NCBI GenBank assembly: GCA_030180135.1
Contig: CM058239.1
Coordinates: forward strand, 110,827,318-110,891,317
Reading direction: 5' to 3'
DNA: 64,000 nt
Origin: Orychophragmus violaceus
Taxonomy: Eukaryota; Streptophyta; Magnoliopsida; Brassicales; Brassicaceae
The position numbers and the translations under genes were made by a program. Shown piece by piece: positions 43,923-54,379 of this stretch (positions are counted from its first letter, which is position 1; each line of letters starts with the position of its first letter). A model generated the notes under the pieces. That model made no database searches. It was given only the letters and a program-made list of their open reading frames with translations, and was not told the DNA's origin.

Positions 43923-46900
43923 TTAGTCGCAGATTAGTCCATCCGTAAGTAAACTGTTGAGAGAGGCTTTGCTGGCTTCATCAAACTCGATCCTTCTTCT
44001 TTTCTCGCTTTCATCCGTCATGATCTGGACCCCACATTCAATAACGTCAAGCTCCTGGCATGTGATGAATTCGAACAAAATCTCATTATCCCGTTCAACC
44101 CATCCATCTTCGCCAGTAAAATCAATGTGAAATAGACATAGATGTTTCGCTTGGACTTGAACATTACGGAGATGCATATATATGTTGTAGTCAGTGAGGC
44201 AACCCTTGTTTATACACACGCGACACAACAACTCGGGATAATGTTCGTAAATCTCCTGTTTAGGGGAAACCACAAAGCATATCCTAAGTTTGCTGATATC
44301 AGAACGGATGGACAAGGAATTTCCTAAAGCTCGGTGATCAAACTCCGCAGGTATTTTTCTTCCAGGTAGGCATGCCGACAATGATAGCTGGAGTACTCTC
44401 CTTGCTTCTCGACCCAATTTGAAGCAGTTGGTGAAATTGTACATTGTTTCAGAGTCAAAAGCCAGATATACGTTCTTCAATGATTCACACGATTCAACTA
44501 TTAGATCTTCGAGTGAGGCGGGGAGCTCTGGCAGTGATGCAAGTTTTGGACATCCTATTACAGAAAGCGTATCTAACTCATGCAAATCTTTGATGGAATC
44601 TGGAATTCTCTCAATGTTTGCGTTATCCCCGTATATACTGAGATACTGGAGGCCAGACCAATCCCCAACTGATTTAAGCAATTCTTCTAACATTGTGTCT
44701 GTGATTGCGAGTGCTCTGATGTTGGCCGAAATATCTGGAAGTTTTCTCAATTGTGAGCATCTTTCCATGCCAACATAAGCAAGAGGTGACAAATTGAAGA
44801 GAGCCGGAACAACTTGTAGCTTTGTACAGTAACTCATATCCAAGAACTCAATTTTGTGAAGATTTTCAATAGAGGAGTGAATCTCTATTAAACTCTCGCA
44901 ACCATACAGTTCCAATTTCTCGAGCATTGCAGCATTTGAAAGATCCGGGAGTTCCTTTAAATTCAAAGACCATGACAAATCCATCTTCTTCAGATTTGTA
45001 AGTGGCTGAATGTAAAACAACATCAAGATATGATGAGAAAGTACATGCCTTCAAAGACAATAAGCAAATTGAAACCAACCTGAGTTCCTTCCCAAAGCTT
45101 TTCGAGCTGACTCTCTATCATATTCAGTTCCACAAGATTCTCCAGGCAAAATCTACGAGGAAGATTCTTGCTCGGGTATGCCTTCCAATCTAGTAACTTT
45201 AGACTACGCGGAAACTCCATCTCCTCAGGTATATGCACTACATCATTTCCATCTTCTTTACTTTTGTACACTTTGAGGAATCGCAAGTTAGGCATCCTTT
45301 TAAAAGCTCTCTTGCTGATAGATATTTCATCGATATCTGATATATCAAATGATATGCCAGATACTTCTCTAGTACCCTAAACGATTATTCCAAATATAAA
45401 GATATTGTTAGTGGCTTCTTTAAAGGGAATATAACAAATACAATAGAAAGAACTTACCTTGGCACGTTCAAGAACATCACAAATCACTTGAGCATCTATT
45501 AAGATCCGGTGTTTCCAAGGCTCTTCTTGATGAACGACCTTTGTACCCATCTGTCGTAGTAATTTGTGCATCACTATTTCTCCATAGTCAGATACATTAA
45601 TGAGAGATTTGTTTACTAGGATTTTCAACCCATGTTTGGTATCCGAGTTATTGTCAACGAACATGGCTTTTACAAGATCACCATCTTTACAACCGAAGAA
45701 GATTGCAATGTGGAGAAAGAGAGATTGCTCTTTCTCATGTAAACTCTCATAACCAATTCTTAGTACTTGTTCGATATCGTGATGATCAAGATTAGTTTCT
45801 AGCCTGTTCATTACGTCTTCCCATTCGTCCAATTTCTTCCCACGTAAAGATGAACCCACCACACGTAGACCCAATGGAAGCTTTCCACAAAGCTCAGTTA
45901 CCTTTAATGCAAGCTCTTTAAAACCATCATGTGGATAGCTTTGTCTAAAAGCATATCTACACAAGATCTCAAGAGCCTCTCCTCTAGATGGAAAATCCAC
46001 ATGGTACATATTGTTGATGCCATGTTGTTGCAGAAGCTCTTTGTTTTCTGTGGTAACTACAATTCTACTTCCAGGACCAAACCAAGAAATATCTCCAGTC
46101 AACGCCTCTAATTGTTTTATATTGTTCACATCATCAAGAATGATGAGAACTCTCTGGTCGTGTAGTCTTTCTTTTATCGCACCTAAATGGCATATCCTCA
46201 TATTAGTTTGGTTCAAAGTCTTTGAAAGCAGCTCTTCTTGTAAACGAAACTTCAAACCATACTCATCTAGACCAATAGGATAGTTTCCTCTAAGGTTGTC
46301 CACAAAACAAGTAAGCTGAAACCTCTTAGACAACAGACTATGTAAAGCTCTAGCAATGGTTGTTTTACCAATGCCTGCAGGACCAGTGATTGCAACCATC
46401 TTAACCCCATCATTATCTAAATCTAGCAAATAATCCATTTCTCTCAAATGAGCTTCAAGTGTCACCATGCCATCAAAATCCTTAGATGGTGTTGCATTTA
46501 GTTTGTTCGAAACATCCATAGCAATTGTCTCAATCATATCCGCTTCATTGACCCTAACAAAAGAGGGGAAAATATGTTTCCATCAAATTGTCATGACAAA
46601 AAGAATCACAGAGATAACACTTTTTCCCAAACAAAATTATTAATATTTATTCAACAAAAACATTCTCATATTCTATATCTATTCATCTTAATTTTCTCTC
46701 TTATTCATCACTACTCTCTCTCTTTCTAAATATAAATAGTTTTGCCTAAAAGCAAGTAAATTAAGAAATGTACTTTTCTTTTAGAAAACATCATTAAAAA
46801 TATAATTAGAAACAATTTAACCAATTAAAAAAAGAAACAACAAAATGCTATTGGTCACACAGTTTTTAATAAAGCTAAAAGTTATCTTGAGATATGAAAA

Positions 46901-47581
46901 CAACTTATACTATGAAACAAAACAAAAACACTAAAACTACTTATATATTGAAACAAGCGGACTATTAGATAATCTCGAGACTACAAGAAGCCTAAAGGCT
47001 AATGAACTAATTGAGAGAAACGTTTGTATTTTTGAGGTTTACTCCAATTATATCAATCATATAACACTATAAACAGATGAGATATAACAAATTTAATCTA
47101 ACTAACTAAACACATACCAGTTTAGGAAGTGCTCTCCGGCTATGTTGCCCACATTGGTCAAAGCTTGGCTCCATTTTCTTCTCTTCTCCTCGGTTTCACG
47201 AGCACAAGTTTCATTGAAAGCGCTCCCAAATTCGCCGCTCTGTTTCCGCACATCTGATGGATCTACTCCGTAGAAAACCGTCATCACTATTTGTCCCATT
47301 TTTTCCTTGCACTTTAAAATCTCCAGCAGCTCATCCAAACACCAGCTCGATGAAGCATAGTTCTTTGAGAGCACTACGATCGAGATCCTTGATTCGCTAA
47401 TGGCTCGCGTGAGAGTAGGGGCGATGATTTGGCTTCTCTCGATTCCTTGATCATCGAACATCGAAATCCCATTGTAGTTAAACTGTTTGCGTAAATGACT
47501 GAGAAAGGTTTTACGGACGTCAGGTCCGTGGAAGCTCGTGAAGACGTTGTATCTCCAGGTGCGAGGCGAAGAAGAAGACAT
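43923..47581 (-). CDS. TIR-NBS-LRR immune receptor (RLM1-cluster type)
   Basis: Four exons on minus: 47118-47581, 45458-46553, 45080-45376, 43923-45005. Lengths 464+1096+297+1083 = 2940 nt keep frame throughout: 979 residues, no stop. Domains: TIR from residue about 10 (YNVFTSFHGPDVRKTFLSHL); NB-ARC with P-loop GPAGIGKTT (about 213), kinase-2 LIILDDV, RNBS-B GSRIVVTT, GLPL as CGKLPLGLRV, and MHK in place of the usual MHD (VMHKLLRQMG); then LRRs (LKKMDLSWSLNLKELPDLSN) and a C-terminal C-JID/post-LRR domain (FTNCFKLGREARRV, LPGRKIPAEFDHRALGNS). TNLs are cytoplasmic/nuclear receptors whose TIR domains act as NAD-cleaving enzymes on activation. Position next to SP1 fits the A. thaliana cluster that includes RLM1; pathogen specificity cannot be read from sequence. 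Intron 1 is 564 bp. A LINE fragment sits 282 bp upstream of the ATG. Confidence 0.93.
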
Positions 47582-47863
47582 GACAACAGAGGATCTTGAG
47601 TGGAGATCAAGGATTCAGAGAGATTTGTTCGGATAAGCCATAAGTGAGAGGAGAAAATGGAAAGTGAGTACTCTTACTTTTGAGTAGGTGTTGACTATTG
47701 AGAGAGATGAAGTTTTGATGAAATTTCTTCGCCTTTACTTCCTTCCCGCTTTGAAAAGTAAACGGAATCTCAAACGAGTGAACTATATTAATTACAAGTA
47801 TTAATGGGTTTAATCGAAGTTCAATAAAGGTATACAGGCCCATTAGAAGCCCATACATTTCCT

Positions 47864-48179
47864 TTTTTTTTTTGAATGAATGTTAAATTTATTCAACCCA
47901 AAAAAACGTGTTTACAATAAATGCAACTCTAATAGATTTATACAAGAATGTTTAAAACTGAGTGTCAAGTTGTTCTTGAGGCAAACCATGCCGCCATTGC
48001 ACCTTCTAGCTTCTTGTAGCCTTTGCTACGCAGAGAAGAGATGCGGTTACGAACACTCTTGTCTATATTTCGGATGAGTATGGCTGATGGTGTTGGATTT
48101 TCACCGTGTTTCCTCCCGTTCCTTTCTCTCCATAGAGTGTGGACTGCGATTTGTAGTGCGTACCTGCAGAGAAACCACT
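47864..48179 (-). mobile_element. 5'-truncated L1-type LINE insertion
   Basis: A poly-T run at 47864-47873 (poly-A tail on minus), a short 3' UTR and then the C-terminal end of a plant L1 reverse-transcriptase polyprotein (minus, from 48179: YALQIAVHTLWRERNGRKHG, then RISSLRSKGYKKLEGAMAAW, stop near 47965). It is flanked by a perfect 17-bp target duplication, GAAGCCCATACATTTCC, at 47847-47863 and 48180-48196. Total insert 316 bp. It lies in the 5' flank of the TNL gene and so could influence its promoter. Confidence 0.93.
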
Positions 48180-48196
48180 GAAGCCCATACATTTCC

Positions 48197-48733
48197 AACT
48201 CACATGAATTGGAGAATGGCCACATCATCACCCTCCCTGTTTCCGGCTGATGGTTTTGTACTCTTCAATCCAACACGAACTTTGTTGATAATGGCGTGAG
48301 ACTTATCAGGAGAGTTCTAGTAAATAAGAAACAGTATTTGTTATAAATAGAAAAATTACTGCTCCCTCGGTTAAAGTAAAACATGACACACGCCTAGAAT
48401 TTAGAGGATGGAGAAAAACAACTCTAAACATCTTGCTTGATGGTCAAGGAATTACCTCTGCCTCGGTGATTGTACTCGGCACGGCAGGCACTTCCTTTCC
48501 GGTAAGTATGCCCACGCAGCAAGGTACTACTCTAGTATGTTTATCCTTCATATTCGTAACTCAATTTGACCATGTGCTTCAAACTGTGTGGAAAAGCATG
48601 AAGAAATATTATCCAACACCATATTACCAGTATATATAGAGTCTAAAAGGTAAACCGAAAGTTAGATAAAACATACTCATGTCTTAATGTGTCTTTAGAT
48701 ACATATACAGAAGAACATCTGAAATATACTAAA
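48197..48733. other. Intergenic, 3' flank of the second TNL copy
   Basis: No gene, repeat or RNA recognised. Probably the 3' UTR and spacer of the TNL pseudogene that follows. Confidence 0.45.
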
Positions 48734-50140
48734 TTAGAGTGATACCTTTTCATGGCTTTCAGACGTTTCACACATATCTCCTATCGGACACTTGTTCTGG
48801 TCTAGATTCATAGCTGCTTCTGCTTCTCTGTCTGAATTTTTCTTCTTTTGCATCAAGAACTGAGCACCACATTCAATAACGTCGATGTCCTGGGATGTGG
48901 TGGTGAATTCGAACAATATCTCGAAGTTGCTAAAATCAGGCCATCCGTCTTCCAAAAGCAACTCCGAATGAAATATAAATAGATGTTCCTCTTGGAGATC
49001 GTTGAGATGCTGTAGTACGAATTCGTGGACAAGGAAACCATTTAAGCCTATGCAACACAATAAGTTGGCAAAAGAATCTTGTGTCTTATTATTAAGGGAA
49101 TTCACGACGCAAATCCTAAATCCATAGAAACATGAATTCATCATCAATGAGTTTCCTATAGCTCGGTGATCGAACTCTGCATGTAATTTTCTTCCGGGTA
49201 AGCATGCCTTCTTTGATTGCTCAATTACTCTCCTTGTTTCTTGACCTAATTTGAAGCAGTTGGGGAAATAGAGATGCTTAGTTTGAGAGTCAAAAGGCAA
49301 AGATAGTGTCTCCAGTGATTCACAAGTGTCTACTCTTAGTTTTCTGAGTGAGGCAGGGAGCTCCGGTAGTGTTGCAAGTTTTGGACATCCACCTATATAA
49401 CACCTTTTTAAGGCATGAAGATATTTGATCCAGTCTGGCATTTTCTCAATATCTTCGCCAGTTCGTTCATTTGGAAACTGCCTTGAAGGATATGGCATTG
49501 TATTGACACTGCCATATATGTGAAGAGTCTGAAGGCGAGACCAAAGCCTAACTGAATCAGGCACATCATTTAACATTGTGTCTACGATTGAGAGTGTTGT
49601 GATGTTCGTTGAAATATCTAGAAGTTTTGTCAATAACCAGCATCCCCACATGTTGATCGATTCAAGAGATGCCAAGTTGAAGTTAGTGGGAACAACTTGT
49701 AGCTTTACACAGAACACCATCCCCAATCACTAGTTTATGAAGATTTCCAAGAGATGAAGGAATCTCTACCAAGCTCTTGCAACCAGTCAGATTCAGTCTG
49801 TCGAGATTTATAGCATTTGAGAGATCCGGAAGTTCCTTCAAATGCATGGATCCTTTCAAATCCATTTTCTTGAGATTTGGAAGGGGCTGAAATAAAACAA
49901 CACAACATAGGAATAATGTCAACACGCGATGAGAAAGTATTTGTAGAATATTCAAAGTGAGTAAATATTAAAACCAACCTGGGTTCCTTCCCACAACTTC
50001 TCGAGCTGGTTATATTGCAAATCTAGTTTCACAAGATATTTCGGACAAAATGTACTAGGGAGACACTTTTCTAGGATATGCATCCCAGTGTAATAACCTT
50101 ACACGAGGTGGAAAATCCATGTTCTCCGGTACATGCACTC
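48734..50140 (-). pseudogene. Second TIR-NBS-LRR copy, LRR and C-JID part only
   Basis: Homologous to exons 3 and 4 of the intact TNL. Exon 4 spans about 48734-49887 with a frameshift near 49725 (NLHKLVIGDG / FCVKLQVVPTNF). It keeps the LRRs and the C-JID (FPNCFKLGQETRRVIEQSKK, KLHAEFDHRAIGNSLM) and adds a charged tail. Exon 3 (from 50140 down to about 49980) starts at RVHVPENMDFPPRVRLLHWD, has a further one-base shift near 50060, and is cut at 50140 by the chromovirus LTR. TIR and NB-ARC are absent from the window and may lie beyond the transposon nest. A tandem paralogue that has decayed. Confidence 0.88.
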
Positions 50141-51596
50141 TGTAACACCCGTCTCCCGGCATAACCAGAGACGCGGCATTAGGACGCCCGTTGAACCGAA
50201 AATGGTCCAACCGGGACGCCAACTCAACTTGTCCCAGGACCCGGCACTTCCTTCTTTTGAAAACCACCAACTACGTCACTCGACTATATCGATCCCGCAT
50301 CCGGACCTGCAAGAAAACGGGGGCATGAAAGGGGAAAGAGGCCTGAGTAATTGTTTCAAACACAATCACCGAGTGAGGACGGACTTAGGGAGTCCGCTAT
50401 CCCGCTTACACCACACGACTACGAATCACAAGTCCTAGGCTAATATCACCTTGCAAACAGGCCCGAAGGCTTCCACCACGCAAACTACATCCACTCGCGC
50501 TTTCGCACTCGTGAACCCCTCTCTAGCCCGAAGGCTCACACAACCGGCCCACCCGGCATCACTTGGCCCACGGCCTTTGTACCAGGGGAGGCTCGCCAAC
50601 ACCTCCCATCCGACGATTTAAAGGGCGCGTACCAAAACTCGCTATACGCGCCCTACCACGAAACACCCTTTCGGGGGCCCTACCACAACTACCAATCATA
50701 TCCATCACACACAGACAACGTTTTCAGGCTCAGCGAACAACCTAGCAGTTCTACGTTCTCAAGAAATCACAACGAGATCTCTACTACCTTAAACTACCTA
50801 GGAAAGACGACATTAGCAAGGACTATCGCCCGGAATCGAATGAAGTAAGGGAGATCACGTTCGGTCCTCATCTTAGTCAAAGAAGAGGGCAAAACCGTGA
50901 ATTAGCAACCCTATTGACCCGAACGGACATCGGTTCTGAATAGAGGACGAGAAATCGAGTGAGATAGGCTTTTGAATCGCTTAAATCGGCCTCAGGATGA
51001 GCGAGATATGATCGATTGAAAACATCCCACTCAAACCAGCTAAACCGATCTAAACCGGGAATTGAAATTGAAATTGGAATTGAAATTGACTAAACCGAAT
51101 TAAACCAGTCGGTCAACCCAAACCAGACCCGGTCAAGGATCCGACCCGAATGGGTCAGACCCGACCCGACCCGATCCGACCCGACCTGGACCGGTCAACG
51201 GTCAACCGGCGGCGACGGCGGCGGTCAACGGCGGTCAACGGCGGCTCCGGCGGCGGCGCTCCGGCGGGTCTCCGGCGGCGGCACGTGTCTCCGGCGATCG
51301 GCGCGTGAGCTCCGGCGCGTGGCTCCTCCGCCGCGCGTGGATCTCACGCGACCGTGGCTCCTCCGGCGCGTGCGGGCGCGTGCGGCGGCGCGTGGCGGTC
51401 GGCTCGGCGGCTCCGGCTTCGTCTCGTCACGACGGTCACGGTGGTGTGCTCGGTTTCTCGGGATTTGGGGTATTTTGAAAGATATAAAAGTTTGAAAACG
51501 TTTTCGGGTATCAAAGGCTCAGATCTGGTTCTCGGGGTTACCTGGTGAGATTGGGAAGAAGGAAAAACGTGAATAGTGCTCTGGAAGCTCGAACGT

Positions 51597-52809
51597 TGAT
51601 AGGTCAAGAATTAATCCCTATACTAAACTGCAAGTGAACAGCAATATCAAGGTAGTATATAGGGTTATCGAATCCACAGAGACACTTGGTCTCAATAGAT
51701 CAGAACAGTAGAGACTAATACTTGAAAGAAAACAATATGATTGAATTAAAAGGGGTGCGAGAAAGTAAATCAGTAGCAGAGATTAACGGTTGTGAAAGCA
51801 AGTAATTAAAAGCGTCAAGCCTAGGGTATTCTCAGGAAATCGGACAAGCAGACAGTTCATTCAGCAAGGATCTAATTAAGCACAGTTCTAGAACTCAAAA
51901 CACAGATATAGAATTAACCAAATTTCTTTGCGATAATTCTCTAAGTCTAAGTGCAGCAAACCAAACTTTCGTTTGCGAGAACTAACAGATTAAACTAGCA
52001 TTAATCCCAAGTTTGATATGTTCACAATTATCCTAAACCAAACTTTCGTTTGCGCAAAGTTTAATTGCCCAATTTAATTAGTTCAGATTCCTAAACCCCA
52101 CTTCCGTGACGTATTTAGCAAACCTAAGATCTAGATTCTAATTGATCAGGTTAGAACTAGCTTTAAGCACAATTAAATTGAAGAACAGATATAGTTTGAA
52201 TCCTTAACTGAAATTGAACAAGTCTAGCAAGTCATGAAATCCTATGTGAGAAACCCTAAACCTAACTAGGAATCTACTCAGACATAGATAATGAAAACAT
52301 AATCATAGAATGAATAAATTGCATAAAAGAATAAGAGTAAAAGGGGTTCGAAATCTTCTCCAAATACAGATGAAGTAACAGGTTCAGATCAGCCCCAAAA
52401 GCTCTAAAAATCCTCTGCTCTTAATTATTAAAGCGTAATGTAAAACGTATCTAATTAAAACTCTAAAAACTCTATTATATAGGTATAATCTCGGCTGGGG
52501 CTTCTGTGTAAATACTGGAACTATCTTGGGCTTCTTTGCAAATCTTCATAACTTCATAAAACCGACGCGTACGGCCCATCTCGCTAGTGTGTCGACCGAT
52601 GCACAAGGTGTGTCGGTCGATGCATGATCAATAAATCGGACAGTGAGTTAAACTCTCGGCCAAAACGTCCCAAAAGTCCCAAAATACTCCAAATATCTCC
52701 AATTAGCTCCAAACCTGATTAAACCTGCAAAAGACTCTAAACAAAGACAAAAGACACTAAAAACACATCTATATCATGGTCTAAAATGGGTAAAAACCAT
52801 GATATATCA
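51597..52809 (-). repeat. 3' LTR of element G
   Basis: 1213 bp; hairpin pair at 52593/52614; TATATAA on minus near 52478. Ends TATATCA followed by the purine tract complement ACTCCCCCACACTTAG. Confidence 0.93.
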
Positions 52810-54175
52810 ACTCCCCCACACTTAGCCTTTGCTTGCCCTCAAGCAAAACATAGAACTAAAACATGGTGAAGAGGTTTGAAACTCTTCAGAAACTCATTTC
52901 ATCCTAGAAGCTACAATACTCAGATTCCCCTTAGTAAACCACTGAAAGAATCAACCACAGGATATCAAGACCAACATGTACTTCCCCCACACTTAGCAAC
53001 TGTCCTAGGTAAACTCCACAATCACATTCAAGCATTCAAATTCTCCCTACTGACTTCTGCAAGTATTTAAGTGCGGTCTCACCTAAGGAGTATCGATCAA
53101 AGGGCACATGGATTCTTACCTTATCAGCTCTAGACCACCATACTATCTTTCTCTAGTCCCTTTCTTCTCTTTCCCTTCTTTAACAACTGATTTTTCCCAC
53201 ATTGGGTATCATTTTATTTTTTTATCAGTGTTCTTCCCGTTATGGGGTGTACTTTGGACACATTCCATGGATCGCATAGGAGATAATAGTTTTAGCTACC
53301 ACTCCCATGACCACTTCGGAGTTACTAACTCATCCTCAGTTTATTATCTTTATTTTTTTTTACTTTATAGAAGGGGAAAAGGGAACTAAATAGGACATGT
53401 TTACAGGCTGTGTCAGAACTAACAAGGGAATCCGACACAAAGTATACCAAGCCCTTAGGTGAGAAATCTAAGTCAATATTAAATTGAAGTCAGTAAAAGG
53501 ATCCTCTGATACCTGAAGTGATGTGGGTGTTCCCAGTAGGTTGATCTGTGATGGGGTTTTCTAATAGTCAGAGATAGATCCTGCAACTTCATCCCAATGG
53601 TTACTTAAGTTCCTGCAAGTCTTGTAAATCTTCTAAAAAAATCATAGTTTCTTACTTAAACAATTTTGACTCAATAAAACAAATTTTTTTTTTTTTTTTG
53701 AAAAACGGACTGACTCTTAAGAAAACAGAAAACAAAAGTCAGTAGCACCTCCCCCACACTTAAGACACACTGTCCCCAGTAGTGTCCAGCGAATGATCGG
53801 TAAAAAGAAAATAATAGATAAAAGATGAGATTATGTCTGTCGGGTTACCTCTGTCGCTCAGGCATCGACCGATGCACTAAGTGCATCGACCGTTACTTGG
53901 CGATTTTCGTGTATAGTCGATCGTTGCTCAGGACCGCAACGATCGCTGCAATGCGATTCCTTTCGTGTTGTGACGATCGACACAGAATTGCGTCGATCGT
54001 TGCACTGCGATTCATCCGAGACCTGCAAACGTAAACTCACCAGAAACAAAAACAAACGTAAAATCCTAACAAAAACACCAAAAATTAAGTAGAAAAACAC
54101 TAGTACCTAATGGTGGGTTGCCTCCCACCCAGCGCTTGTTTAAGGTCAATAGCTTGACCGGACGGATGGGAATTT
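52810..54175 (-). other. 3' non-coding region of element G
   Basis: Conserved with A and E. It has three CCCCCACACTTA words (52813, 52985, 53753), an A/T homopolymer (53683-53699), hairpin pairs 53866/53887, 53918/53940 and 53974/53994, and the GGGTTGCCTCCCACC word near 54115. Open frames on plus (53108-53389, 53825-54034) come from conserved non-coding sequence and hairpins and are not genes. Confidence 0.75.
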
Positions 54176-54379
54176 TCAAGTACCAGGAGGTCCTGACAGA
54201 GACTTTTTCTGTCTCTGTTCAAGTCTCCTCATCCAAGGTAGTGAGTAGGCTGTTGCGTAATGCTCATGTCCAAGAAAAGATGGAGTGAAATGTGCTCCAG
54301 GATCTATAACCATGGTATGATCAGGCTGCTCAAAATCTGCGTCCCTTATGGTGAATGTCTGCCCATCTATCAGTGGCTT

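Noticed and set aside
48433..48639. 68-codon plus-strand ORF downstream of the TNL pseudogene
   Set aside because: No domain, no repeat in the window and no splice context; within chance expectation.
50563..51607. GC-rich open frames at 50563-50745 and 51344-51607
   Set aside because: They lie in the chromovirus LTR, where GC-rich low-complexity DNA keeps several frames open; no protein similarity seen.
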